A stretch of DNA of 64,000 bases from positions 11,687,955 through 11,751,954 of the forward strand of contig JARWKL010000012.1 of assembly GCA_029961685.1 (NCBI GenBank). The letters run 5' to 3'. Position numbers and translations under genes: made by a program. Under the pieces are notes generated by a model. The model was not told the DNA's origin, made no database searches, and saw only the letters and a program-made list of their open reading frames with translations. Each line of letters opens with the position of its first letter. Position 1 is the first letter of the stretch. The stretch comes from Aristolochia californica. Lineage: Eukaryota; Streptophyta; Magnoliopsida; Piperales; Aristolochiaceae. Shown piece by piece: positions 23,345-38,300 of the stretch.

Positions 23345-26300
23345 GGTGTGTGAATAAATTTTCATTACTTATATTTGTTAATGTTTTTATTTTTTTCCAT
23401 ACATAAACTCTAAAATTTACATTTTATTGTGATCTATTTCCCTTTTTTTGTCTACGACATGATGGGAGAACGAAAACTCAAAGTTTTGATTTAATAAAAA
23501 ATTTTACATCTAAAATGGTGATGCAAAATGCACAAATGTAGACAGATATAATTCCGAAGAGTGTCAGTGATTTTTCAGGATGGTGAGCTCTTTTCAGTTT
23601 TTAGTTCTCAGGTCATGCAATCGTCGGGAAAAGGGGGAGGCGGGGGATTTTTAATTGAGTGTTAACTCCCAATCCGTAAGTCATTTCCTACAATAATATA
23701 GCCCATTACGAATGAAAAATCACTTTACAATCATCTATGATTGTTAGGTCAGCTTTTTGCAAACGGGCAAAATAATGGCTTGTTTGACTCGGGTAAATAT
23801 CCCACCGCATGTTCACTAGAGATTTTAATGAGCGTATGTTGTTCTCTTTAAAAGCTTTGGATCCATAGGTCATTTGCATCTTTAACATGTTTCAAGCTTG
23901 CATATCCATTTTTAAAACACGTGTGGAACAAATCTCTTTCTTGTAAAATTCCAAGCTATTAGGGTTGAACTAGTGGAATTTCCAAACTTGGATAAAAAAA
24001 TTTTTGTGTTAATTTTTGGTGTGTGAATAAATTTTCTTTACTTACATTTGTTATTGTTTTAAATTTTTTCCATACATAAACTCAAAAATTTTCATTTTGC
24101 AGTGATCTATTTGCCTTTTTTTGTTTACGGGATGAAGGGAGAGAGAAAACTCAAAGTTTTGATTGAAGAAAAAAGTGTAGATCTAAAATGGAGACGCACA
24201 ATGCACAAATGTAGAGAGAGATAATTCCAATGAGTCTCTGTAATTTTTAGGGAATTTAAGCTCTTTTTAGTTTTTATATCTCAGGTTTTGTAATCGTCGG
24301 GAAAAGGGGGAGGCAGGGGTGTTTTTAACTGAGTGTTAACTCCCAATCCATAAGTCATTTCTTACAAAAATATAGCCCGTTATGGATGATAAATCACTTT
24401 TCAATCATCTATGATTGTTAGGTAAGCTTTTTGTGAACGGGCAAAATAATGCCTAGTTTGATTCTGGTAAATATCCCACCGCACGTTCATTGAGAATTTA
24501 ATGAGCGTTTGTTGTTCTCTTTAAAAGCTTTGGATCCATAGGTCATTTGCATCTTGAACATGTTTCAAGCATGCATATCCATTTTTAAAACACGTGTAGA
24601 AGAAATCTCTTTCTTGTAAAATTCCATGCAATTAGGGTTGAACTAGTGGAATTTCTCAAACTTGGAAAACAAAACTTTTGTGTTCATTTTTGGTCTGTAA
24701 ATAAATTTTCTATACTTACATTTGTTATTGTCTTAATTTTTTTTCACACATAAACTCTAAAATTTTCATTTTGTTGTGATCTATTTGCCTTTTTCTATTT
24801 ATGAGATGAAGGGAGAGCGAAAACTCAAAGTTTTGATTTAAGAAAAAAGTGTACATCTAAAATGGAGATGCACAATGCACAAATGTAGGGAGACATACTT
24901 CCAAAGAATGTTTATAATTTTTAGGAATTGTAAGATCTTTTTAGTTTTTATATCTCAGGTTTTACAATCGTCGGGAAAATGGGGAGGTATGGTATTTGTA
25001 ACTGACTGTTGACTCCCAATCCGTATGTCATTTCTTACAAAAATATAGCCCGTTACTCATGATAAATCACATTACAATCATCTATGATTGTTAGGTCAGC
25101 TTTTTGAAAACGGGCAAAATAATGGATTGTTTGACTTGGGTAAATATCCTGCCGCACATTCACTTCAGAATTTAATGAGTGTTTGTTATTCTCATTAAAA
25201 CCTTTGGATACATAGGTCATTTGCATCTTTAACATGTTTCAAGCATGCATGTCCATTTTTAAAGCACGTCTAGAAGAATTCTCTTTCTTGTAAAATTTCA
25301 AGCTATTAGGGTTGAACTAGTGGAATTTTGCCAAACTTGGATAACAAAAATTTTGTGTTCAATTGTGGTGTGTGAATAACTTTTCATTACTTACATTTGT
25401 TAATGTTTTAATTTTTTTCCCATACATAAACTCTAAAATTTACATTTTTCTATGATCTATTTACCTTTTTTTGTTTACGGCAGGAAGGGAGAACTAAAAC
25501 TCAAAGTTTTGATTTAATAAAAAAATGTACATCTAAAACGGAGATGCACAATGCTGTAGAGAGATATAATTCCAAAGAGTGTCTGTAATTTTTCAGGATT
25601 GTGAGCTCTTTTTAGCTTTTAGTTCTCAGGTTTTGCAATCGTCGGGAAAAGGGGGAGGCGGGGGATTTTTAATTGAGTGTTGACTCCCAATCCGTAAGTC
25701 ATTTCTTACCATAATATAGCCCGTTACGAATGAAAAATCACTTTAAAATCATCTATGATTGTTAGGTCGGCTTTTTGCAAACGGGCAAAATAATGGCTTG
25801 TTTGACTCGGGCAAATATCCCACCGCACGTTCACTAGAGAATTTAATGAGAGTATGTTATTCTCTTTAAAAGGTTTGGATCCATAGGTTATTTGCATCTT
25901 TAACATGTTTCAAGCTTGCATATCTATTTTTAAAACACGTGTGGAACAAATCTCCTTCTTGTAAAATTCCAAGCTATTAGGGTTGAACGAGAGGAATTTC
26001 CCAAACTTGGAAAAATAAACTTTTGTGTTCATTTGTGGTGTGTGAAAAAATTTTCTATACCTACATTTGTTATTGTTTTAATTTTTTTTCACACATAAAC
26101 TCTAAAATTTTCAATTTGTAGTGATCTATTTGCCTTTTTTGGTTTACGGGATGAAGGGAGAGCGAAAACTTAAAGTTTTGATTTAATAAAAAGGTGTACA
26201 TCTAAAATGGAGATGCACAATGCAAAAATGTAGGGAGAGATACTTCCGAAGAGTGTTAGTAATTTTTAGGAATTGTAAGATCTTTTTTAGTTTTTATATC

Positions 26301-29300
26301 TCTGGTTTTGCAATCGTCGGGAAAACGGAGAGGCGTGGTGTTTTTAACTGAGTGTTGACTCGCAATCCGTAAGTCATTTCTTACAAAAATATAGCCCGTT
26401 ACGGATGATAAATCACTTTACAATCATCTATGATTGTTAGGTAAGCTTTTTGTGAACGGGCAAAATAATGGCTAGTTTGATTCTGGTAAATATCCCACCG
26501 CACGTTCATTGAGAATTTAATGAGCGTTTGTTATTCTCTTTAAAAGCTTTGGATCCATAGGTCATTTGCATCATTAACATGTTTCAAGCATGCATATCTA
26601 TTTTTAAAACACGTGTAAAAGAAATCTTTTTCTTGTAAAATTCCATGCAATTAGGGTTGAACTAGTGGAATTTCTCAAACTTGGAAAATAAAACTTTGGT
26701 GTTCATTTGTGGATGTGAATAAATTTTCTATCCTTACATTTGTTATTGTTTTAATTTTTTTTCACACATAAACTCTAAAATTTTCATTTTGTTGTGATCT
26801 ATTTGCCTTTTTTGGTTTACGGGATGAAGCGCGAGCGAAAACTCAATGTTTTGATTTAAGAAAAAAGTGTAAATCTAAAATGGAGATGCACAATGCACAA
26901 TGTAAGGAGAGATAATTCCAAAGAGTGTTTGTAATTTTTTGGGATTGTAAGATCTTTTTAGTTTTTGTATCTCAGGTTTTGCAATTGTCGGGAAAACGGG
27001 AACGCGTGGTATTTTTAACTGACGGTTGACTCCCAATCCGTATGTCATTTCTTAAAAAAATATAGCCCATTACTCATGATAAATCACATTACAATCATCT
27101 ATGATTGTTAGGTCAGCTTTTTGAAAACGGGCAAAATAATGGCTTGTTTGACTCGGGTAAATATCCCACCAAACGTTGACTTCAGAATTTAATGAGTGTT
27201 TGTTATTCTCATTAAAAGCTTTGGATCCATAGGTCATTTGCATCTTTAACTTGTTTCAAGCATGCATATCCATTTTTATAACACGTCTAGAAGAATTCTC
27301 ATTCTTGTAAAATTTCAAGCTATTAGGGTTGAACTAGTGGAATTTCCCAAACTTGGATAACAAAAATTTTGTGTTCATTTGTGGTGTGAAAATAAATTTT
27401 CATTACTTACATATGTTAATGTTTTAATTTTTCTCCATAGATAAACTCTATAATTTACATTTAATTGAGATCTATTTACCTTTTTTTGTTTACAGCATGA
27501 AGGGAGAACGAAAACTCAAATTTTTGATTTAATAAAAAAGTGTACATCTAAAATGGAGATGCACAATGCTGTAGAGAGATATAATTCCAAAGAGTGTCTG
27601 TGAATTTTCAGGATTGTGAGCTCTTTTTAGTTTTTAGTTCTCAGGTTTTGCAATCGTCGGGAAAAGGGGGAGGTGGGGGATTTTTAATTGAGTGTTGACT
27701 CCCAATCCGTAAGTCATTTCTTACCATAATATAGCCCGTTACGAATGAAAAATCACTTTACAATCATCTATGATTGTTAGGTCGGCTTTTTGCAAACGGG
27801 CAGAATAATGGCTTGTTTGACTTGGGCAAATATCCCACCGCACGTTCACTAGAGAATTTAATGAGCGTATGTTATTCTCTTTAAAAGCTTTGGATCCATA
27901 GGTCATTTGCATCTTTAACATGTTTCAAGCTTGCATATCCATTTTTAAAACATGTGTGGAACAAATCTCCTTCTTGTAAAATTCCAAGCTATTAGGGTTG
28001 AACTAGAGGAATTTCCCAAACTTGGATAACAAAAGTTTTGTCTTAATTTTTGGTGTGTGAATAAATTTTATTTACTTACATTTGTTATTGTTTTAAATTT
28101 TTTCCATACAAAAACTCAAAAATTTTCATTTTGCTGTGATATATTTGCCTTTTTTTGTTTACGGGATGAAGGGAGAGAGAAAACTCAAAGTTTTGATTTA
28201 AAAAAAAGGTACACATCTAAAATGGAGACGCACAGTGCACAAATGTAGAGAGAGATAATTCCAATGAGTGTCTGTAATTTTTAGGGAATTTAAGCTCTTT
28301 TTAGTTTTTATATCTCAGGTTTCTCAATCATCGGGAAAAGGGGGAGGCGGGGTGTTTTTAACTGAGTGTTGACTCCCAATCCGTAAGTCATTTCTTACAA
28401 AAATATAGCCCGTTACGGAAGATAAATCACTTTACAATCATCTATGATTGTTAGGTAAGCTTTTTGTGAACGGGCAAAATAATGACTAGTTTGATTCTGG
28501 TAAATATCCCACCGCACGTTCATTGAGAATATAATGAGCGTTTGTTATTCTCTTTAAAAGCTTTGGATCCATAGGTCATTTGCATCTTTAACATGTTTCA
28601 AGCTTGCATATCCATTTTTAAAACACGTGTGGAACAAATCTCCTTCTTGTAAAATTCCAAGCTATTAGGGTTGAACTAGAGGAATTTCCCAAACTTGGAT
28701 AACAAAAGTTTTGTGTTAATTTATGGTGTGTGAATAAATTTTATTTACTTACATTTTTTATTGTTTCAAATTTTTTCCATACATAAACTCAAAAATTTTC
28801 ATTTTGCTGTGATATATTTGCCTTTTTTTGTTTACGGGATGAAGGGAGAGAGAAAACTCAAAGTTTTGACTTAAGAAAAAGGTGCACATCTAAAATGGAG
28901 ACGCACAGTGCACAAATGTAGAGAGAGATAATTCCAATGAGTGTCTGTAATTTTTAGGGAATTTAAGCTCATTTTAGTTTTTATATCTCAGGTTTCTCAA
29001 TCGGCGGGAAAAGGGGGAGGCGGGGTGTTTTTAAGTGAGTGGTGACTCCCAATCCATAAGTCATTTCTTACAAAAATATAGCCTGTTACGGATGATAAAT
29101 CACTTTACAATCATCTATGATTGTTAGGTAAGCTTTTTGTGAACAGGCAAAATAATGGCTAGTTTGATTCTGGTAAATATCCCACCACACGTTCATTGAG
29201 AATTTAATGGGCGTTTGTTATTCTCTTTAAAAGCTTTGGATCGATAGGTCATTTGCATCTTGAACATGATTCAAGCATGCATATCCATTTTTAAAACACA

Positions 29301-32300
29301 GGTAGAAGAAATCTTTTTCTTGTAAAATTCCATGCAATTAGGGTTGAACTAGTGGAATTTCTCAAACTTGGAAAACAAAACTTTGGTGTTCATTTGTGCT
29401 TGTGAATAAATTTTCTATACTTACATTTGTTATTGTTTTATTTTTTTTTCACACATAAACTCTAAAATTTTCATTTTGTTGTGATCTATTTGCCTTTTTT
29501 GGTTTACGGGATGAAGGGCGAGCGAAAACTCAATGTTTTGATTTAAGAAAAAAGTTTAAATCTAAAATGGAGATGCACAATGCACAAATGTAGGGAGAGA
29601 TAATTCCAAAGAGTGTTTGTAATTTTTTGGGATTGTAAGATCTTTTTAGTTTTTGTATCTCAGGTTTTGCAATCGTCGGGAAAACGGGGAGGCGTGGTAT
29701 TTTTAACTGACGGTTGACTCCCAATCCGTATGTCATTTCTTAAAAAAATATAGCCCATTACTCATGATAAATCACATTACAATCATCTATGATTGTTAGG
29801 TCAGCTTTTTGAAAACGGGCAAAATAATGGCTTGTTTGACTCGGGTAAATATCCCGCCAAACGTTCACTTCAGAATTTAATGAGCGTTTGTTATTCTCAT
29901 TAAAAGCTTTGGATCCATATGTCATTTGCATCTTTAACTTGTTTCAAGCATGCATATCCATTTTTATAACACGTCTAGAAGAATTCTCTTTCTTGTAAAA
30001 TTCCAAGCTATTAGGGTTGAACTAGAGGAATTTCCCAAACTTGGATAACAAAAGTTTTGTCTTAATTTTTGGTGTGTGAATAAATTTTATTTACTTACAT
30101 TTGTTATTGTTTTAAATTTTTTCCGTACAAAAACTCAAAAATTTTCATTTTGCTGTGATATATTTGCCTTTTTTTGTTTACGGGATGAAGGGAGAGAGAA
30201 AACTCAAAGTTTTGATTTAAAAAAAAGGTGCACATCTAAAATGGAGACGCACATTGCACAAATGTAGAGAGAGATAATTCCAATGAGTGTCTGTAATTTT
30301 TAGGGAATTTAAGCTCTTTTTAGGTTTTATATCTCAGGTTTCTCAATCGTCGGGAAAAGGGGGAGGCGGGGTGTTTTTAACTGAGTGTTGACTCCCAATC
30401 CGTAAGTCATTTCTTACAAAAATATAGCCCGTTACGGATGATAAATCACTTTACAATCATCTATGATTGTTAGGTAAGCTTTTTGTTAACGGGCAAAATA
30501 ATGGCTAGTTTGATTCTGGTAAATATCCCACCGCACGTTCATTGAGAATTTAATGAGCGTTTGTTATTCTCTTTAAAAGCTTTGGATCCATAGGTCATTT
30601 GCATCTTTAACATGTTTCAAGCATGCATATCCATTTTTAAAACACGTGTAGAAGAAATCTCTTTCTTGTAAAATTCCATGCAATTAGGGTTGAACTAGTG
30701 GAATTTCTCAAACTTGGAAAACAAAACTTTGGTGTTCATTTGTGGTGTGTGAATAAATTTTCTATACTTTCATTTGTTATTGTGTTAATTTTTTTTCACA
30801 CATAAACTCTAAAATTTTCATTTTGTTGTAATCTATTTGCCTTTTTTGGTTTACGGGATGAAGGGAGAGCGAAAAGTCAAAGTTTTTATTTAAGAAAAAA
30901 GTGTACATCTAAAATGGAGATGCACAATGCACATATGTAGGGAGAGATAATTCCAAAGAGTGTTTGTAATTTTTAGGGATTGTAAGATCTTTTTAGTTTT
31001 TGTATCTTAGGTTTTGCAATCGTCGGGAAAACGGGGAGGCGTGGTGTTTTTAACTGACGGTTGACTCCGAATCCGTATGTCATTTCTTAAAAAAATATAG
31101 CCCGTTACTCATGATAAATCACATTACAATCATCTATGATTGTTCGGTCAGCTTTTTGAAAACGGACAAAATAATGGCTTGTTTGACTCGGGTAAATATC
31201 CCGCCATACGTTCACTTCAGAATTTATTGTGTTTGTTAGTCTCATTAAAAGCTTTGGATCCATAGGTCATTTGAATCTTTAACATGTTTCAAGCATGCAT
31301 ATCCATTTTTAAAGCACGTCTAGAAGAATTCTCTTTCTTGTAAAATTTCATGCTATTAGGGTTGAACTAGTGGAATTTCGCAAACTTGGACAACAAAAAT
31401 TTTGTGTTCAATTGTGGTGTGTGAATAAATTTTCATTACTTACATTTGTTAATGTTTTAATTTTTTTCCATACATCAACTGTAAAATTTACATTTTTTTG
31501 TTTATGGCATGAAGGGAGAACGAAAACTCAAAGTTTTGATTTAATAAAAAAGTGTACATCTAAAATGGAGATGCACAATGCTGTAGAGAGATATAATTCG
31601 AAAGAGTGTCTGTGATTATTCAGGATTGTGAGCTCTTTTCAGTTTTTAGTTCTCAGGTTTTGCAATCGTCGGGAAAAGGGGGAAGCGGGGATTTTTAATT
31701 GAGTGTTGACTCCCAATCCGTAAGTCATTTCTTACAATAATATAGCCCGTTACGAATGAAAAATCACTTCACAATCATCTATGATTGTTAGGTCAGCTTT
31801 TTGCAAACGGGCAAAATAATGGCTTGTTTGACTCGGGAAAATATCGCACCGCACGTTCACTAGAGAATTTAATGAGCGTATGTTATTCTCTTTAAAAGCT
31901 TTGGATCCATAGGTCATTTGCATCTTTAACATGTTACAAGCTTGCATATCCATTTTTAAAACACGTGTGGAACAAATCTCCTTCTTGTAAAATTCCAAGC
32001 TATTAGGGTTGAACTAGAAGAATTTCCCAAACTTGGATAACAAAAGTTTTGTGTTAATTTTTGGTGTGTGAATAAATTTTCTTTACTTACATTTGTTATT
32101 GTTTTAAATTTTTTCCACACATAAACTCAAAAATTTTCATTTTGCTGTGATCTATTTGCCTTTTTTTGTTTACGGGATGAAGGAAGAGGGAAAACTCAAA
32201 GTTTTGATTTATGAAAAAAGTGCACATCTAAAATGGAGACGCACAGTGCACAAATGTAGAGAGAGATAATTCCAATGAGTGTCTGTCATTTTTAGGGAAT

Positions 32301-35300
32301 TTAAGCTCTTTTTAGTATTTATATCTCAGGTTTCTCAATCGTCGGGAAAACGGGAAGGCGGGGTGTTTTTAACTGAGTGTTGACTCCCAATCCGTAAGTT
32401 ATTTCTTACAAAAATATAGCTCGTTACGGATGATCAATCACTTTACAATCATCTATGATTGTTAGGTAAGCTTTTTGTGAACGAGGAAAATAATGGCTTG
32501 TTTGATTCTGGTAATTATCCCACCGCACTTTCATTGAGAATTTAATGAGCGTTTGTTATTCTCTTTAAAAGCTTTGGATCCATAGGTCATTTGCATCTTT
32601 AACATGTTTCAAGCATGCATATCCATTTTTAAAACACGTGTAGAAGAAATTTCTTTCTTGTAAAATTCCATGCAATTACGGTTGAACTAGTGGAATTTCT
32701 CAAACCTGGAAAACAAAACTTTTGTGTTCATTTGTGGTGTGTGAATAAATTTTCTATAATTACATTTGTTATTGTTTTAATTTTTTTTCACACATAAACT
32801 CTAAAATTTTCATTTTGTTGTGATCTATTTGCCTTTTTTGGTTTACGAGATGAAGGGAGAGTGAAAACTCAAAGTTTTGATTTAAGAAAAAAGTGTACAT
32901 CTAAAATGGAGATGCACAATGCACAAATGTAGGGTGAGATAATTCCAAAGAGTGTTTGTAATTTTTAGGGATTGTAAGATCTTTTTAGTTTTTGTATCTC
33001 AGGTTTTGCAATCGTCAGGAAAACAGGGAGGCGTGGTATTTTTAACTGACTGTTGACTCCCAACCCGTATGTCATTTCTTAGAAAAATATAGCCCGTTAC
33101 TCATGATAAATCACATTACAATCATCTATGATTGTTAGGTCAGCTTTTTGAAAACGGGCAAAATAATGGCTTGTTTGACTCGGGTGAATATCCCGCCGCT
33201 CGTTCAATTCAGAATTTAATGAGTGTTTGTTATTCTCATTAAAAGCTTTGGATGCATAGGTCATGTGCATCTTTAACATGTTTCATGCATGCATATCCAT
33301 TTTTAAAACACGTCTAGAAGAATTCTCTTTCTTGTAAAATTTCAAGCTATAAAGGTTGAACCAGTGGAATTTCCCAAACTTGGATAACAAAAATTTTGTG
33401 TTCAATTGTGGTGTGTGAATACATTTTCATTACTTACATTTGTTAATGTTTTAATTTTTTTCCATACATAAACCCTAAAATTTACATTTTGTTGCGATCT
33501 ATTTACCTTTTTTTGTTTACGGCATGAAGGGAGAACGAGAACTCAAAGTTTTTATTTACTAAAAAAGTGTACATCTAAAATGGAGATGCACAATGCAAAA
33601 ATGTAGAGAGATATAATTCCAAAGAGTGTCTGTGATTTTTCAGGATTTTTAGCTCTTTTCAGTTTTTAGTACTCAGGTTTTGCAATCGTCGGGAAAAGGG
33701 GGAGGCGGGGGATTTTTAATTGAGTGTTGACTCCCAATCCGTAAGTTATTTCTTACAATAATATAGCCCATTAGGAATGAAAAATCACTTCACAATCATC
33801 TATGATTGTTAGGTAAGCTTTTTGCAAACGGGCAAAATAATGGCTTATTTGACTAGGGTAAATATCCCACCGCACGTCCACTAGAGAATTTAATGAGCGT
33901 ATGTTATTCTCTTTAAAAGCTTTGGATCCATAGGTCATTATCATCTTTAACATGTTTCAAGCTTGCATATCCATTTTTAAAACACGTGTGGAACAAATCT
34001 CTTTCTTGTAAAATTCCAAGCTATTAGGGTTGAACTATTGGAATATCCCAAACTTGGATAACAAAAGTTTTGTGTTAAGTTTTGGTATTTGAATAAATTT
34101 TCTTTACATACATTTGTTATTGTTTAAAATTTTTTCCATGCATAAACTCAAAAATTTTCATTTTGCTGTGATCTGTTTGCCTTTTTTTAATTACGGGATG
34201 AATGGAGAGAGAAAACTCAAAGTTTTGATTTAAGAAAAAAGTTTACATCTAAAATGGAGACGCACAGTGCAAAAATGTAGAGAGAGATATTTCCAATGAG
34301 TGTCTGTAATTTTTAGGGAATTTAAGCTTTTTTTAGTGTTTATATCTCAGGTTTTGCAATCGTCGGGAAAAGGGGGAGGCGTGGTATTTTTTACTGACTG
34401 TTGACTCTCAATCCGTATGTCATTACTTACAAAAACTATAGCCCGTTACTCATGATAAATTACATTACAATCATCTATGATTGTTAGGTCAGCTTTTTGA
34501 AAACGGGCAAAATAATGGCTTGTTTGACTCGGGTAAATATCCCGTCGAATGTTCACTTCAGAATTTAATGAGTGTTTGTTATTCTCATTAAAATATTTGG
34601 ATCCATAGGTCATTTGCATCTTTAACATGTTTCAACCATGCATATCCATTTTTAAAACACGTCTAGAAGAATTCTCTTTCTTGTAAAATTTCAAGCTATT
34701 CGGGTTGAACTAGTGGAATTTGCCAAACTTGGATAACAAAAATTTTGTGTTCAATTGTGGTGTGTGAATAAATTTTCATTACTTAAATTTGTTAATGTTT
34801 TAATTTTTTTTCATACATAAAATCTAAAATTTACATTTTTTTGTGATCTATTTACCTTTTTTTGTTTCGGCTTGAAGGGAGAACGAAAACTCAAATTATT
34901 GATTTAATAAAAAAGTGTACATCTAAAATGGAGATTCACATTGCACCAATGTAGAGAGATATAATTCCAAAGAGTGTCTGTGATTTTTCAGGATTGTGAG
35001 CTCCTTTCAGTTTTTTGTTCTCAGGTTTTGCAATCGTCGGGAAAAGGGGGAGGCGGGGGATTTTTAATTGAGTGTTGACTCCCAATCTGTAAGTCATTTC
35101 TTACAATAATATAGACCGTTACGAATGAAAAATCACTTTACAATCATCTATGATTGTTAGGTAAGCTTTTTGTAAACGGGCAAAATAATGGCTTGTTTGA
35201 CTCGGGCAATTATCCCACCGCACGTTCACTAGAGAATTTAATGAGCGTATGTTATTCTCTTTAAAAGCATTGGATCCATAGGTCATTTGCATCTTTAACA

Positions 35301-38300
35301 TGTTTCAAGCTTGCATATCCATTTTTAAAACATGTGTGGAACAAATCTCTTTCTTGTAAAATTCCAAGCTATTAGGGTTGAACTAGAGGAATTTCCCAAA
35401 CTTGGATAACAAAAGTTTTGTGTTAATTTTTGGTGTGTGAATAAATTTTCTTTACTTACATTTGTTATTGTTTTAAATTTTTTCAATACATAAACTCAAA
35501 AATTTTCATTTTCCTGTGATCTATTTGCCTTTTTTTGTTTACGGGATGAAGGGAGAGAGAAAACTCATAGTTTTGATTTAAGAAAAAAGTGCACATCTAA
35601 AATGGAAACGCACAGTGCACAAATGTAGAGAGAGATAATTCCAATGAGTGTCCGTAATTTTTAGGGAATTTAAGCTCTTTTTAGTTTTTATATCTCAGGT
35701 TTCTCAATCGTCTGGAAAAGGGGGAGGCGGGGTGTTTTTAACTGAGTGTTGACTCCCAATCTGTAAGTCATTTCTTACAAAAATATAGCCCGTTATGGAT
35801 GATAAATCACTTTACAATCATCTATGATTGTCAGGTAAGCTTTTTCTGAACGAGCAAAATATTGACTAGTTTGATTCTGGTAAATATCCCACCGCACGTT
35901 CATTGAGAATTTAATGAGTGTTTGTTATTCTCTTTAAAAGCTTTGGATCCTTAGGTCATTTGCATCTTTAACATGTTTCAAGCATACATATCCATTTTTA
36001 AAACACATGTAGAAGAAATCTCTTTCTTGTAAAATTCCATGCAATTGGGGTTGAACTAGTGGAATTTCTAAAACTTGGAAAACAAAACTTTTGTGTTCAT
36101 TTGTGGTGTGTGAATAAATTTTCTATACTTACATTTGTTATTATTTTAATTTTTTTTCGCACATAAACTCTAAAATTTTCATTTTGTAGTGATCTATTTG
36201 CCTTTTTTGGTTTATGGGATGAAGGGAGAGCGAAAACTCAAAGTTTTGATTTAAGAAAAAATTGTACATCTAAAATGGAGATGTACAATGAATGCACAAA
36301 TGTGGGGAGAGATAATTCCAAAGAGTGTTTGTAATTTTTAGGGATTGTAAGATCTTTTTAGTTTATGTATCTCAGGTTTTGCAATCGTTGGGAAAAGGGG
36401 GAGGCGTGGTATTTTTAACTGATTGTTGACTCTACCGTATGTCATTTTTTAAAAAAATATAGCCCGTTAGTCATGATAAATCGCATTAAAATCATCTATG
36501 ATTGTTAGGTCAGCTTTTTGACAACTGGCAAAATTACGGCTTGTTTCACTCGGGTAAATATCCCGCCGCTCATTCACTTCAGAATTTAATGAGTGTTTGT
36601 TATTCTCATTAAAAGCTTTGGATCCATAGGTCATGTGCATCTTTAACATGTTTCAAGCATGCATATCCATTTTTAAAACACGTCTAGAAGAATTCTCTTT
36701 CTTGTAAAATTTCAAGCTATTAGGGTTGAACTAGTGGAATTTGCCAAACTTGCATAACAAAAATTTTGTGTTCAATTTTGGTGTGTGAATAAATTTTCAT
36801 TACTTACATTTGTTAATGTTTTAATTTTTTTCCATACATAAACTCTAAAATTTACATTTTGTTGCGATCTATTTACCTTTTTTTGTTTACGGCATGAAGG
36901 GAGAACGAAAACTCAAACTTTTGATTTACTAAAAAAGTGTACATCTAAAATGGAGATGCACAATGCAAAAATGTAGAGACATATAATTCCAAAGAGTGTC
37001 TGTGATTTTTCAGGATTGTGAGATCTTTTCAGTTTTTAGTACTCAGGTTTTGCAATCGTCGGGAAAAGGGGGAGGCGGTGGATTTTTAATTGAGTGTTGA
37101 CTCCCAATCCGTAAGTCATTTCTTACAATAATGTAGTCCGTTACAAATGAAAAATCACTTTACAATCATCTATGATTGTTAGGTCAGCTTTTCGCAAACG
37201 GGCAAAATAATGGCTTCTTTGACCGGGTAAATATCCCACCGCACGTTCACTAGAGAATTTAATGAGTGTATTTTATTCTCTTTAAAAGCTTTAGATCCAT
37301 AGGTCATTTTCAACTTTAGCATGTTTCAAGCTTGCATATCAATTTTTAAAACATGTGTGGAACAAATCTCTTTCTTGTAAAATTCCGAGCTATTAGGGTT
37401 GTACTAGTGGAATTTCTCGAACTTGGATAACAAAAGTTTTGTGTTAATTTTTGGTGTGTGATTAAATTTTCATTTTGATGTGATCTATTTGCCTTATTTT
37501 GTTTACGGGATGAAGGGAGAGAGAAAACTCAAAGTTTTCATTTAAGAAAAAATTTAATATCTAAAATGGAGACGCACAGTGTAAAAATTTAGAGAGATAA
37601 TTCCAATGTGTCTGTAATTTTTAGGGAATTTAAGCTCTTTTTAGTTTTTATATCTCAGGTTTTGCAATCGTCGGGAAAAGGGGGAGGCGGGGTGTTTTTA
37701 ACTGAGTGTTGACTCCCAATCCGTAAGTCATTTCTTACAAAAATATAGCCCGTTACAGATGATAAATCACTTTACAATCACATATGATTGTTAGGTAAGC
37801 TTTTTGTGTACGGGCAAAATAATGGCTAGTTTGATTCTGGTAAATATCCCACCTCACGTTCATTGAGAATTTAATGAGCGTTTGTTATTCTCTTTAAAAG
37901 CTTTGGATCCATAGGTCATTTGAATCTTTAACATGTTTCAAGCATGCATATCCATTTTTAAAACACGTGTAGAAGAAATCACTTTCTCTTAAAATTCCAT
38001 GCAATTAGGGTTGAACTAGTGGAATTTCTCAAACTTGGAAAGCAAAACTTTTGTGTTCATTTGTGGTGTGTGAATAAATTTTCTATACTTACATTTTTTA
38101 TTGTTTTAATTTTTTTTTCACACATAAACTCTAAAATTTTCATTTTATTTTGATCTATTTGCCTTTTTTTTTTTACGGGATGAAGGGAGAACGAAAACAC
38201 AAAGTTTTGATTTAAGAAAAAAGTGTACATCTAAAATGGAGATGCACAATGCGCGAATGTAGGGAGAGATAATTCCCAAGAGTGTTTGTAATTTTTAGGG